From contig JAIOJX010000004.1 of the NCBI GenBank assembly GCA_022376925.1, forward strand, positions 125,265,123-125,329,122: a stretch of 64,000 bases of DNA, read 5' to 3'. This document shows, piece by piece, positions 12,865-25,205 of this stretch. The stretch's first letter is position 1. Each line of letters begins with the position of its first letter. The position numbers were made by a program, and so were the translations under genes. This DNA is from Tragulus kanchil. Its lineage: Eukaryota; Chordata; Mammalia; Artiodactyla; Tragulidae. A model generated the notes under the pieces. That model did no database searches, had not been told where the DNA came from, and saw only the letters and a program-made list of their open reading frames with translations.

Positions 12865-14566
12865 TGCAATGGTTAGTTTTCTATGTCAACTTGACTGGGC
12901 CATAGAATGAATGATATCAGTACTTTTTCTGGGTGTGTCTGTGAGGGCAACCCCAGAAGAGATTTCCATTTGAATCAGTGGATGGAGTAAAACAGACTGC
13001 CTTCCTCAATGTAGGTGAGGATCACCCAACCCACTGAGGGCCCAGACAGAATAAAAAGGCAGAGAAATGTTGAATTCTCTCTCTCTACATGATTGCCTGA
13101 GCTGAGACATTGGTCTCATCCTGTCTTTGGAATGAGAATTACTCCATTGGCACTCCTGGCTCTCAGGCCTTCAGAATCAAACTGAAAACCAGGGCTTCGG
13201 GGTCTAGAGCATGCAATGGTAGATCACTGGGCTTCTTAGCTTTCATATCACATGAGCCAATTCCTTATAATAAATCTTATTTTATATAAACATGTCTATA
13301 ATGGTTCTGTTTCTCTGGAGAACCCTAACTAATATAATCTACTTGTATGTTCAATATTTATATGTTATTGTTGTTCAACCACTAAGTCATCTCCAACTCT
13401 TTGAGACTCCGTGGATTGCACCACACCAGGCTTACCTTTCCTCCACTATCTCCTGGAGTTTTCTTAACTTCATGTCAACTATTAGATCCAGTACAACCAC
13501 ATGGGACCATTGGTTGCTATAAAGACAAAGGGAATACAAGGGTAGCTGACGAAGAGCATTAAAATACCAGCTACAACCACATGACCAGTTGTATAATAGA
13601 AACAAGGGCTATAATTGTCATGAATATTTTCTCTTTATTTTGTTATAAATTTGTATGTACGTATTAAGAAAATATCATTTTTTTCTTTCCTCTCTCATTT
13701 CCTTATCATGCAACATAGTTTATGTCATAGTCTATAAGTATTGTTCATTTTATATCATAGTGTTTACATTACAGGATATCAAGGAAAAGAATAAACATTA
13801 CTCAAATTCCCTACCTCCACTTCTGGGGAAAGGATTAGCATATTTTAAGTTGTATGGAAGATCGGTAAAATTATGACCTTCCTTTGTCTTTATTTGGAAA
13901 TTAATTATGGTTTGCAGAAATCTACATGGGTGCCAAGTTAACAAGGGAGGGACTTGCAATGGTTAGTTTTCTATGTCAACTTGACTGGGCCATAGAATGA
14001 ATGATATCAGTACTTTTTCTGGGTGTGTCTGTGAGGGCAACCCCAGAAGAGATTTCCATTTGAATCAGTGGATGGAGTAAAACAGACTGCCTTCCTCAAT
14101 GTAGGTGAGGATCACCCAACCCACTGAGGGCCCAGACAGAATAAAAAGGCAGAGAAATGTTGAATTCTCTCTCTCTACATGATTGCCTGAGCTGAGACAT
14201 TGGTCTCATCCTGTCTTTGGAATGAGAATTACTCCATTGGCACTCCTGGCTCTCAGGCCTTCAGAATCAAACTGAAAACCAGGGCTTCGGGGTCTAGAGC
14301 ATGCAATGGTAGATCACTGGGCTTCTTAGCTTTCATATCACATGAGCCAATTCCTTATAATAAATCTTATTTTATATAAACATGTCTATAATGGTTCTGT
14401 TTCTCTGGAGAACCCTAACTAATATAATCTACTTGTATGTTCAATATTTATATGTTATTGTTGTTCAACCACTAAGTCATCTCCAACTCTTTGAGACTCC
14501 GTGGATTGCACCACACCAGGCTTACCTTTCCTCCACTATCTCCTGGAGTTTGCTTAAGTTCATGTC
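12431..14566 (+). repeat. 1.1-kb direct duplication D6 (12431-13476 / 13521-14566)
   Basis: The offset is 1090. It contains the ERVL LTR. The last bases of the first copy diverge and are followed by 44 bases that I cannot place. Confidence 0.95.
12865..13336 (+). mobile_element. MLT2-like ERVL LTR (3' LTR)
   Basis: It starts tgcaatggttagttttctat and ends ctggagaaccctaactaata, the two ends of MLT2-type LTRs, with an aataaatc near 13270 as a possible polyadenylation signal. It follows the pol remnant in the same orientation. Copies at 13955-14426 and 15334-15560 (partial) come from D6 and D7. Confidence 0.75.
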
Positions 14567-14727
14567 CATTAAGTCAATAATGCTCTCTAACCATCTCATC
14601 TTCTGTCTCCCTCTTCTCCTTCTGCCTTCAATCTTACCCAGCATGAGGGTCTTTTCCAATGAGTCAGTTCTTTGCATCAGGTGGTCAAAGTATTGGAGCT
14701 TCAACTTTAGCATCCGTCTTTCCAATG
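14465..14727 (-). mobile_element. BovB LINE 3' end
   Basis: It is the reverse complement of the BovB tail: tgttgttcaaccactaagtc, then catgtccattaagtcaataa and gggtcttttccaatgagtca. Partial and full repeats are at 13375-13476 and 15599-15861 (D6, D7). Confidence 0.85.
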
Positions 14728-15303
14728 AATATTTATATTTACTGCTTCAATAATCAAAGGAAAACTGGAGTAGCTATATTAATACCAAACAAAGTAGACT
14801 TCAAAACAAAGAATATATCAGATACAAAGAGACATTTGATAGAAACAAATGGGTCAATTTATCAAGAGGACATAATAATCCTAAAAGTTTATGCACCTGA
14901 TAACAGGGCTTCAAAATACATGAAGTAAAACTGATAGAATTGAAAGAAGAATCAGATAAATCCACACTTAATAGCTGGAGATTTAAACACTCTCATTAAC
15001 TCATAGAACAAGCAGACTGAAGATCAATAACGATACAGAAGATTTGAACAATACTATCAATTTGACCTTGGAACACTCTACTGAACCACAACAGAAGGCA
15101 ACTTTCTTTCAAGTGCGCATGGAACATTCACCAAAATAGATCATATTCTGAGCCATAAAACAAATCTCTATGAATTTGAAAGAACTGAAATCTTTCAAAG
15201 TATATTCTCTTACCACAGTGGAATTGAACTAGAAATTAATAACAGAAAGATATTCTGAAATTTCCAAAATATTTAGAAAATCAAATGTTATTTAATAAAA
15301 ATG
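14728..15303 (+). mobile_element. L1 ORF2 endonuclease remnant
   Basis: The translation gives NNQRKTGVAILIPNKVDFKT and then IYQEDIIILKVYAPDN, followed after frame breaks by KIDHILSHKTNL and YHSGIELEINNRK. These are ordered motifs of the L1 apurinic endonuclease domain. Repeated at 15862-16437 by D7. Confidence 0.8.
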
Positions 15304-16517
15304 AAAAAATAATATCTCGCATTTCCTGATCATTTGGTCTCATCCTGTCTTTGGAATGAGAATTACTCCATTGGCACTCCTGGCTCTCAGGCCTTCAGAA
15401 TCAAACTGAAAACCAGGGCTTCGGGGTCTAGAGCATGCAATGGTAGATCACTGGGCTTCTTAGCTTTCATATCACATGAGCCAATTCCTTATAATAAATC
15501 TTATTTTATATAAACATGTCTATAATGGTTCTGTTTCTCTGGAGAACCCTAACTAATATAATCTACTTGTATGTTCAATATTTATATGTTATTGTTGTTC
15601 AACCACTAAGTCATCTCCAACTCTTTGAGACTCCGTGGATTGCACCACACCAGGCTTACCTTTCCTCCACTATCTCCTGGAGTTTGCTTAAGTTCATGTC
15701 CATTAAGTCAATAATGCTCTCTAACCATCTCATCTTCTGTCTCCCTCTTCTCCTTCTGCCTTCAATCTTACCCAGCATGAGGGTCTTTTCCAATGAGTCA
15801 GTTCTTTGCATCAGGTGGTCAAAGTATTGGAGCTTCAACTTTAGCATCCGTCTTTCCAATGAATATTTATATTTACTGCTTCAATAATCAAAGGAAAACT
15901 GGAGTAGCTATATTAATACCAAACAAAGTAGACTTCAAAACAAAGAATATATCAGATACAAAGAGACATTTGATAGAAACAAATGGGTCAATTTATCAAG
16001 AGGACATAATAATCCTAAAAGTTTATGCACCTGATAACAGGGCTTCAAAATACATGAAGTAAAACTGATAGAATTGAAAGAAGAATCAGATAAATCCACA
16101 CTTAATAGCTGGAGATTTAAACACTCTCATTAACTCATAGAACAAGCAGACTGAAGATCAATAACGATACAGAAGATTTGAACAATACTATCAATTTGAC
16201 CTTGGAACACTCTACTGAACCACAACAGAAGGCAACTTTCTTTCAAGTGCGCATGGAACATTCACCAAAATAGATCATATTCTGAGCCATAAAACAAATC
16301 TCTATGAATTTGAAAGAACTGAAATCTTTCAAAGTATATTCTCTTACCACAGTGGAATTGAACTAGAAATTAATAACAGAAAGATATTCTGAAATTTCCA
16401 AAATATTTAGAAAATCAAATGTTATTTAATAAAAATGTCAATGTTAATTAAATTTCCATATTCTTAATATCAAATCTCAATAGAGATATTTCTAGGTAGG
16501 CATACCTATGCATGTTT

Positions 16518-16728
16518 GTGTATTCAGTTGTATCTGATTGTTACAACCCCAAGGGCTGTAGTCAATTAAGCTCCTCACTCCGTGGAATTTTCCAAGAAAG
16601 AATACTGGAGCGGGTTCCCATTCCCTATTTAAGGGGATCTTCATGACCCAGAGATAGAATCTGTGTCTCATGCATCTTCTGCATTGGAAGACAGATTCTT
16701 TACCATTGCACCACCCGGGAAGACAGTT
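16518..16728 (-). mobile_element. Bov-tA SINE, diverged
   Basis: On the minus strand a tRNA-like head (near 16728) leads to a Bov-A body. Words such as gaatactggagcgggttccc are kept. Confidence 0.8.
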
Positions 16729-16950
16729 AAAGCCACAGACACATTCAAGCACACACAGTATATACATGGAACATTAGGGAAACAATTATTTCAATCCATT
16801 TTAAAAGATCAGTTTGAGGAATTCATCATATTTATGCAGCTGAATCTTTTAAAAAGAGCAACGGAAATTACTATTTTCATTTCATTAATCAGATCTTATC
16901 TTGAATGTTGGAGTTTTTAAATAAAACCGAATATAACAAAAAATTTTAAA

Positions 16951-17160
16951 CCAGTTGTTGTTGTTTAGTCACTAAGTCATGTCCCTTTGTGACACCATGG
17001 ACTATAGCCCACAAGGCTCCTCTGTTCATAGAATTTCTCAGGCAAGAATACTGGAATGGGTTGCCATTTCCTTTTCCAGGGGATCTTCCCAACCCAAGCA
17101 CTGAATCTACATCTCTTGCATTGGCAGGTGGATTCTTTACCACTGACCACCAAGGACACT
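16951..17160 (-). mobile_element. Bov-tA SINE
   Basis: It opens on the plus strand with gttgttgttgtttagtcact and keeps caggcaagaatactggaatg and aggggatcttcccaaccc. The head is at 17160. Confidence 0.87.
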
Positions 17161-17261
17161 CTTGAATCAACAAGAAGTGCTACTGCTACCCATAATATAT
17201 CAAAATAGTGGCTAAGAGTGTGATTTACTGAACAAAAGGGCTTATATTTGAATCCTGTTTC

Positions 17262-17425
17262 CTCCAACTATTATCTGTGTGAAATTGGGTAAATCGCTTA
17301 GTTTCTCTATGCTTCCATTTCCTCATATGTAAAATGAGACTAATAATAGTACTTATTCATAATGTCATTAAGCTGATTAAATGAGCTAATATATGCAAAG
17401 TGCTCCCAGCAGATTCAGGCTTAAA
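17262..17425 (+). repeat. MIR SINE remnant
   Basis: Ordered words are attatctgtgtgaaattggg, cctcatatgtaaaatgagac and gattaaatgagctaatatat. Bases 17426-17755 hold nothing recognised. Confidence 0.8.
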
Positions 17426-17755
17426 TATAATGTTGCTCCTTCCCTGTATTTCAATTTTTGCATGTCACAGCCCAAGACTGGGTTCCAATGTTGCTTTTCA
17501 GAAGAGATGGTATATCCCAGTCTGAGTTGCTTGAGACCTGTATTAGACACTTAAAACACTGTCATTATAATGTGAGAGAAAAATGTCTTCAAGAATATGC
17601 AGGGAGAATGTATGAGTTTCCATAAATCTACTTTGCTTTCTTTTCATTATTTTCCAAGATTGTCAAAGGGCAAGCTCGTAAGATACAACTCCTCACCAAT
17701 CCACTGGAAGAAGCAACAGGTTTGACCAATAAATCACAACAGTTTAGGGTCTTTT

Positions 17756-18122
17756 CTATAGGCTAAATGTGCTCCATTAAAAATTTGTATGTTGAAACCT
17801 TAATTCCCCAGGCTGATGGTATTTGGAGATGGAATCCTTGGGAGGTAATTGGGTTTAAAAGAGGTCAGAGGTGCTAAAAGAAGACCCCCGTGAGGGGATT
17901 AGTGCCCCTATAAGAAGAGAAGACCACAGCTGCCCCTCCACCATAGGAGGACACAGTAACAAAGCAGCTGTCTGCAAACCAGGAAAAGGGCCCCCATTGG
18001 ATGCCCAATCTGCTGGGAATTTGACCTTGAACTGTCCAGCCTCCAGGACTGTGAGAAATGAATATGTGTTTTCTAAGCCTTCCAGTCTATTGTATTTTGT
18101 TATAGCAGCCAAAACTAAGACA
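17756..18122 (+). mobile_element. MaLR (MLT1/MST-type) LTR
   Basis: Words in order: aaaatttgtatgttgaaacc, gggattagtgcccctataag, ggacacagtaacaaagcag, ccagcctccaggactgtgag and attttgttatagcagcc. This is a known non-autonomous ERVL-related LTR layout. Subfamily not assigned. Confidence 0.75.
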
Positions 18123-18308
18123 TCTTGTACTTTCTCTCACTAAAATGGGAAAGACTATTCATCACAGATCAAAATTCCCCTCTCTGTACCCCAGGGAACT
18201 ATTAGCTGAAATCACTTCCATTCTCAGAAGTAGAAACAACAGTCTCCCAACAAGCCAGCATCCCAAGATCAACCTGTCCAGAATTTAGGCTTTTCTGTCA
18301 ACTTTTTT

Positions 18309-18532
18309 TTAATATTTATTTATGTGGCCAGGTCAGGTCTTACTTTCAGCACACAAGATCTTCACTGTGTCATCAGGGATGTTTCCTTGCCACACACTGG
18401 CTCAGTCATTATGATGCAAGGACTTGGTGGCCCTGATGCATGTGAGATCTTTGGTTCCCCAACCAGGAATCAAACCTGTGTTCCCTGCATTGCAAGGTGG
18501 ATTTTCAACCACTGGACCACTAGAGAGGGTCC
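18309..18532 (-). mobile_element. tRNA-derived SINE (CHR-2-like)
   Basis: It begins atttatttatgtggccaggt and ends ccactggaccactagagagg on the plus strand, the reverse of the ruminant head-and-body SINE. Confidence 0.75.
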
Positions 18533-19190
18533 TGTCAGTATCATTTAGATCTCAGGAATTTCTGTTTCCTCCTTAAAGTCCTCTACCTTATTCTGTACTT
18601 CTGTTCTCAAGAGCAAGCATCCTCACCCTCAGTCAGTTCTCCAACAGGGGACATGAGACAAAAATCTAACAATATTCAAAAACAAAAGGTAGGGAGAGGA
18701 TTAGGAGGCCCACACTTTCACTGCATAAAAGACAAAGCATGTCTACTTAAATACAAATTAGTATACCTGCCATATGGGTGTCATAAGAGGGCACTCCAGA
18801 TAGTGCCTGGACCTGTCCCCACCTAACAAGACACAACTCAGACACAACAGCCACAGCTCCACAGCTGGACAGTCAAGACATCAGAACTGTAATGAAATGG
18901 ATGTGCACCAACCTGGGAGGCAGAAGAGCCATTTCCAGACTAGGTTGTCTGTCAACCAGCTATATGACAATGGAAAGTAACCATAAAATGGCCATGTTGC
19001 TGACTATACACAGCCTGGGTCCTGGGTCACAGGGGGCAGAGAACCATGTCATCCAGCCCCAACTCTCACCAGTCCGGAAGAGACTTGGGAACCAGATATC
19101 CTCAAAGGTGCCTTTCTCTCACATTTAATGAATCTGTGCACCACATCCATGGTAAACAGACAATCGTTGCATTTTAAGAGACTCGAGGGC
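18533..19190. other. No gene seen
   Basis: The sequence is unassigned. Reading frames are short and show no family resemblance. Confidence 0.5.
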
Positions 19191-19192
19191 TC

Positions 19193-19440
19193 CCCTGGTG
19201 GTCCAGTGGGTAAATAGTCCACCTTTCAGTGCAGGGGTCACTGATTAGATCCCTGACCCAGGAAGATTCCACATGCCACACAGTGCCTGGACCGGTGTAT
19301 CCCATTACAAGCCAGCACTCTAGAGCCCAGAGCCGGTGCTCTGCAACAAGAGAGGCCACTGCAATGGGAGGCCCACACAGACCAAAGAGTAAAGATGGAT
19401 GAAAAATGAATGAATAAAAAAATCAATAAAAAGAGGCCAA
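19193..19440 (+). mobile_element. Long tRNA-derived SINE
   Basis: It starts ctcccctggtggtccagtgg, has gattagatccctgac in the B-box place, then gccagcactctagagcccag and ggaggcccacacagaccaaa. The copy at 20371-20610, with an eroded head, comes from D8. Confidence 0.85.
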
Positions 19441-20357
19441 AATTAAAAAGAGAGAGAGAGACTCAAGATACTTTAGAAAGCTTTTGTTTAGAAAGCTAAG
19501 TATCTGATCCTATGGGACCACAGTGATCCCATTAGTGAGCATGTCTAGGTTTATATCACACCTGACTTCAGAACTCCCCAGCCCATTCCCTGGTACTCAG
19601 TATCTGCTCAGAGAAGAGTTTCTGTATTCAGTGGGGGCCCTTTATGAGCTATTGTCATGATACACACTTGAATTGCATATCATCTAGTAATATCCCAATC
19701 CTGGGACCTTCATGTTAATCACTTTATCCTGAGAATGTCTGGTAAAACTTCCTTGATGAGAAAATTTCTCTTCACTATGACAGAAAATTCCTTTGACCTG
19801 TCTGTGTTCCCAGTCCACTTTGTCACCTGTTTCCTGGAAAATGGACCCTCATTTGGCAGCACCTCTGATTTATTCTTTCAGTCAGTGCTCCTATCTTGAG
19901 CATCACTGATCTGTTGTGTACCTGAGGCCCCTCCCCCTGGCATTCAGTACCAGCCCCCTTCATAGGGATGCACAGAAATAACAGTGATAACAGAGTAGTT
20001 CTTAATGTTTGTCCTTTTGCAGGAAATTGTCCTTACCCTGTACATCAAAAAGAACACTTTATTGTTCTTTCTTCTGCTCACCTTCAGCCCACCCCTTCTG
20101 AAATGACAGTCTTCTCATCTGGTCTGGTTAACCCTTGGCAGAAAAAAAGCTAATTTTTTCTACATGATTGATATTTTGAAAATACACGGGAGCTTTGCGT
20201 GACAGGAATAAGTAAAAAGACAAATTGTAAGTGCTTTGGTTTTCACAGCAGGAACTCATATCACGCCATCAGCTTTCTTGTCCCCAAATGTGCGAACTGC
20301 CTGAAAGACCAAGGTAATTGAAAAGCATGCATATACCTCGGGTTTCTCAGATATTAA
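19441..20357. other. No gene seen
   Basis: Unassigned sequence, repeated at 20611-21527 by D8. Confidence 0.5.
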
Positions 20358-21527
20358 GGAAAAAAAGGTTTTTCCCTGTGGTCCAGATGCCACTTTCAGT
20401 GCAGGGGTCACTGATTAGATCCCTGACCCAGGAAGATTCCACATGCCACACAGTGCCTGGACCGGTGTATCCCATTACAAGCCAGCACTCTAGAGCCCAG
20501 AGCCGGTGCTCTGCAACAAGAGAGGCCACTGCAATGGGAGGCCCACACAGACCAAAGAGTAAAGATGGATGAAAAATGAATGAATAAAAAAATCAATAAA
20601 AAGAGGCCAAAATTAAAAAGAGAGAGAGAGACTCAAGATACTTTAGAAAGCTTTTGTTTAGAAAGCTAAGTATCTGATCCTATGGGACCACAGTGATCCC
20701 ATTAGTGAGCATGTCTAGGTTTATATCACACCTGACTTCAGAACTCCCCAGCCCATTCCCTGGTACTCAGTATCTGCTCAGAGAAGAGTTTCTGTATTCA
20801 GTGGGGGCCCTTTATGAGCTATTGTCATGATACACACTTGAATTGCATATCATCTAGTAATATCCCAATCCTGGGACCTTCATGTTAATCACTTTATCCT
20901 GAGAATGTCTGGTAAAACTTCCTTGATGAGAAAATTTCTCTTCACTATGACAGAAAATTCCTTTGACCTGTCTGTGTTCCCAGTCCACTTTGTCACCTGT
21001 TTCCTGGAAAATGGACCCTCATTTGGCAGCACCTCTGATTTATTCTTTCAGTCAGTGCTCCTATCTTGAGCATCACTGATCTGTTGTGTACCTGAGGCCC
21101 CTCCCCCTGGCATTCAGTACCAGCCCCCTTCATAGGGATGCACAGAAATAACAGTGATAACAGAGTAGTTCTTAATGTTTGTCCTTTTGCAGGAAATTGT
21201 CCTTACCCTGTACATCAAAAAGAACACTTTATTGTTCTTTCTTCTGCTCACCTTCAGCCCACCCCTTCTGAAATGACAGTCTTCTCATCTGGTCTGGTTA
21301 ACCCTTGGCAGAAAAAAAGCTAATTTTTTCTACATGATTGATATTTTGAAAATACACGGGAGCTTTGCGTGACAGGAATAAGTAAAAAGACAAATTGTAA
21401 GTGCTTTGGTTTTCACAGCAGGAACTCATATCACGCCATCAGCTTTCTTGTCCCCAAATGTGCGAACTGCCTGAAAGACCAAGGTAATTGAAAAGCATGC
21501 ATATACCTCGGGTTTCTCAGATATTAA

Positions 21528-23065
21528 CGGAGATTGCCTCCTACTGTGGTTGTTTTCTGGTTCAGCGTTCTGAAAAAGAACAGGTCATTCCATCTCTAGC
21601 TAAAGTATTGAATTAACTTTAACTAGTCCATCAAGGAAGGATAGTCCTGGTGCACTGGTAGGTAGCAGGATTAATGCAGTGACTCAATTCTGTTGCTCCT
21701 GTCCTAAGGATGCTCCAATCTCTTCTGTCTCCCTCCCACTTCCTCTTCCTCTTCATTTCTCTTCTCTCCTCTTGTGTCTCCTCCTCCTCTCCTGCCTCAG
21801 AGAGTCATAAATACACTGGAGCACCTTAAGTATGCAGCATCTTCATTTATCTTCAAGTTTATGATGACCACCTTTGCTAGCTATTATGCCCATTTTACAA
21901 ATAATCCAAATGCCTGCAGTAGGTCAGTATGTGTGTAAATATGAGGGTATATGAAATATTAGCAGTACAGGAAAAAACAGAGAGCAAATGATAAACTCCA
22001 GGATCAGTCCAAAAATATTGATAAATACATATACGTTAACCAAAGGCATAAGTGATTAACAATCTATGGTGCAGCCATTTCAGGGAATGCTGAGAGCTGC
22101 TCGGCATCTGTAGCTCTGGACAGCTTACCAACAGGCTGGGCTCCCAAGTCACAGGTGAAGTTGAGATTAGCCCTAACATGCCCAGCTGAGAGCGCATGAG
22201 CCCTCAAATGAGCTAGCCGCCTGGCGTGTTGTGAAATTCAGAGTTGCAGAGGTCGGTAGTCAGACACCTGTCTTGCCACTCTGCATCCCCACCCTACCCC
22301 ACCCAAATACCAAGAACCTTCTCTCTGTTTCAAGGGGAGGGAGGTTCCAAACAGAGTGGTTAGGACGTGGCTCACTAAATCTCAGGACACTGATAAGCGG
22401 CACTTCTGTTAGTCAATTGTTGGGAAATGTGTGGACTGTCCCAAGAAAGCATAGTCCAATGCAATTACGAGACCTGCCAAGGCAGCTTCTCTCCCCAGGT
22501 GACTTACAGGGCCCACTTAATGGTCAGTAGGATGTGACTGGTCTCCCATGGAGGTCCCTGCAGCTGGTTAATGCCTCAGCTGATTCCCTCCTCTCTCTCT
22601 GTCCCTGTCTAGGTCCAGAAGACTGTAACACTTTCTGCCTTCTCCTCCAAGGCTAGCTCCCAGCCCAGGTGCCTCTTATCTGGTTTGAGACTGGGTTGGG
22701 GGAGAGAGACAGACGAGTGCATTCTCCCACCCCCTAGGTTCTCATTACAGTCCGTTTTCATGGCATAAACAGTTCTCCCAAAAAAAGTTTTGAGCTTTCC
22801 TCAAAACTTCCCTTTATATGTTCAAGAATTCATTTTGGAAGTCTCAAAAGATTCTTAAAGTTTTAATACAGTAAGTTGCTTTCTTCCTGCAGCTCAGCTG
22901 CCATGATCCTAATCCTCTCATAGACAACAGTGAATGTCTCTGTCCAACTAGAGGGAAAGCCAAGGATAAGGATGTTCAGAAATGAAAAAAAAAAAAAAAT
23001 CATGAAATGTAGTATTTGGAGACAGCATCTCTTCAGCCTCATTCACTGATCCCTCTCTCTGCACC
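21528..23065. other. No gene seen; pyrimidine-rich run
   Basis: Bases 21710-21800 are a CT-rich run. Around 21855-21910 there is a faint MIR-like piece. The rest is unassigned, with A run at 22986-22999. Confidence 0.5.
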
Positions 23066-23490
23066 AACTATTGACTCATTCCAGATAGACGTGAAGGACA
23101 TCATGCTAAACGAAACAAGCCAGACACAAAAGGATAAATACTGTATGATCTCACTTATGCCAGGTTATCTAGAACAGTCAAGCTCATGGAAGCAGAGAGT
23201 AGAATGATGGTTGCCACGGGCTAAGGGCCGGGAAAACGGGGAGGTGATAGTCAAAGGATATCAAGTTTCAGTTGTACAGGATAAATGAGTTACAGAGATC
23301 TCCTATGTGGCACAGAGCCTGTAGCTAACAATGCTGTGATATATATGTAACATTTTCAGAAAGGAAAGATCTCATGTTAAGTGTTCTCACCATGATAACA
23401 GTAATAACAATGGGATGTGAGGGAACTCTGGGAGGTGATGGATATGTTTATGGTCTTGATGGTGGTGATGGTTTCACATATGTATGTGTG
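23066..23490 (+). mobile_element. L1M 3' end remnant
   Basis: It has aacgaaacaagccagacaca, aaatactgtatgatctcact and gtagaatgatggttgcca, ordered words of old mammalian L1 3' ends. A Bov-tA SINE interrupts it, and it seems to continue at 23711-23790. Confidence 0.75.
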
Positions 23491-23496
23491 TAGGCA

Positions 23497-23707
23497 TGCT
23501 AACTCATTCACTCGTGTCCAACTCTTTGGGACCTTATGGACTATAGCCCACCAGGCTCCATGTCCATGGGATTCTCCAGACAAGAATACTGGAGTGGAGT
23601 GCCATACCCTCCTTCAGAGGTTCTTCTCCACCTAGGGATCAAACCTGCATCTCATATCTCCTGCATTGGCAGGCAGGCTCTTGACCACTAGTGCCACCTG
23701 AGAAGCT
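23497..23707 (-). mobile_element. Bov-tA SINE inserted in L1M
   Basis: Plus-strand words: actcattcactcgtgtccaa, ccatgggattctccagacaa and tgccacctgagaagctcc at the head side. Confidence 0.87.
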
Positions 23708-23790
23708 CCTCACAGATGCATACTTATTCCCAAATTCACGTACAACTCTACATGTCAATTATAGCTTGACAAAGTAATTTACAATTTTTT

Positions 23791-24258
23791 AAATGTGAAA
23801 AAGAGCACGTTAGCCATTCTTCATGGAAAGATTCTTTAAACCTAACACAGATGTTTTTAAAGTTCCAAGGATAGTATCTTTAATGAATCTTTTAATCATT
23901 GTCATTTAAACTAAATTTTATTAAAATGTATCAGAAAATACAGATATTATTCGTATATAAAAGCAAATTTAAATCCCTTTGAAGCCCACTCATTTCATCT
24001 CCTACAGCTGCTATTTTGTTCTTATGAAAGATGAATAGGGAATAAATAGAAGGCTAATGCTTCAAATGGATCTACCTGCAGAGCCCCCTGAAAAATCTAA
24101 GTGTGTATCCACGTTAAAGAACACTCTTTACACAAATATGCAATCACTCAATAGCTCAGGGATGAATGATACTTCCTACAAAAAAGAAAAAGAGAAGAGG
24201 AAGGCAAACTGCAGGTCTTGAATTTGGCACATAGTAAAGAAAAGCTCCAGAGAGAAGC
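23791..24258. other. No gene seen
   Basis: A/T-rich unassigned sequence before D9. Confidence 0.5.
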
Positions 24259-24704
24259 CTGAATTTTATTTGAGGGTAGAAGGCACCCCTGTGACCTTCA
24301 CATAATGGATCCCACACAAAAGGTGGGTGATTCAACCTCCTGATAAGATCAGGGATCTCCAGGAGTCCTGTTTAGGTCAACAGGGTGAAGCCTGGGATTA
24401 CCATGTGGGATGGAATAACTGTATCTGTCTTTTCCTATTTAAGGTCCCCCTTTGCATTCGGTTTCACTGAGTGACGCCAGCCTCTCATCTTTCTGTTTTC
24501 CTAATCCATTTGTAGAATGCGTTCTGGTTCATGTGCAGATTCAATCATACCTAACAGAATCATAGAGCGTTCAAATTCACTCTAGTCTAGTGCTCTAATT
24601 TTCTGATTAAAGAAAAAAAAAAAAAGTCAAGGTCCAGAGAAGCTGGCAATTTTTCCAAGAATACAAAGCTCCTGCAAAGGTTCATCCATACTGAAAGGAT
24701 TTTA

Positions 24705-24990
24705 CCTCGGTTTGAGACTTAAACCCAGGGCCCAGACATGATCAAACCCTGCTTGGAACTTGAACCCACGTGGCTGGAGCTTGAATTTCAGCCAAAACCC
24801 TGTTTGGGACTCGAACCCACGTGACTGGGGCTTGAATCTAACCAAAACCAGTTTGGCACTCGAACTCACATGGCTAAGGCCTAACCCCAGCCAAAACCCT
24901 GCTTGGGACTTCAACCCACATAGTCAAGACTCAATCCTGGCCGAAACCCTGTCTGGGATTCAAATCCATGCGGCCAGGACTTAATCCAGC
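24705..24990 (+). repeat. 50-bp minisatellite, about 5.5 units
   Basis: Units beginning near 24712, 24762, 24812, 24862, 24912 and 24961 share gaacccacgtgrctggg and gccaaaaccctg. Two units hold a perfect CACGTG. Repeated at 25811-26096 by D9. Confidence 0.85.
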
Positions 24991-25205
24991 ACTCACCCAA
25001 TGTCTGGACCCACTGACGTTCAGGTTCTTCGTGCCTCAACGCAGGAGGAATTCAGCGAGAGGCAGAGTGATAGGCAAGAAGAGGATTTATTAGGATAGGG
25101 TACTTGTAACAGGTGCAAGCAGGGAAGCTCTGCTCTGCTCTCCCTTCACCTGAGTGGGCAGCAATCTATATAGGATGATAGAACACCGCTCACCACAAGT
25201 AGACA
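24991..25205 (+). mobile_element. Probable ruminant ERV LTR segment
   Basis: The unit-repeat block together with ggattcagcgagaggcag-like words and a gatttattagg run resembles class II ruminant LTRs that carry such tandem units. No paired LTR, primer site or coding region was found, so this is tentative. Repeated at 26097-26300. Confidence 0.4.

Larger units (their letters stand above)
14200..16437 (+). repeat. 1.1-kb direct duplication D7 (14200-15303 / 15334-16437)
   Basis: The offset is 1134. It carries part of the LTR, a BovB tail and an L1 ORF2 endonuclease remnant in both copies. Confidence 0.95.
19193..21527 (+). repeat. 1.17-kb direct duplication D8 (19193-20357 / 20371-21527)
   Basis: The offset is 1170. 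The head of the second copy is eroded inside a SINE: bases matching 19200-19222 are shortened. The rest is unassigned sequence without a gene. Confidence 0.95.

Noticed and set aside
24702..24984. Overlapping open frames on both strands with a repeated peptide
   Set aside because: They arise from the 50-bp minisatellite, whose length keeps frames partly open. There is no start context and no family.
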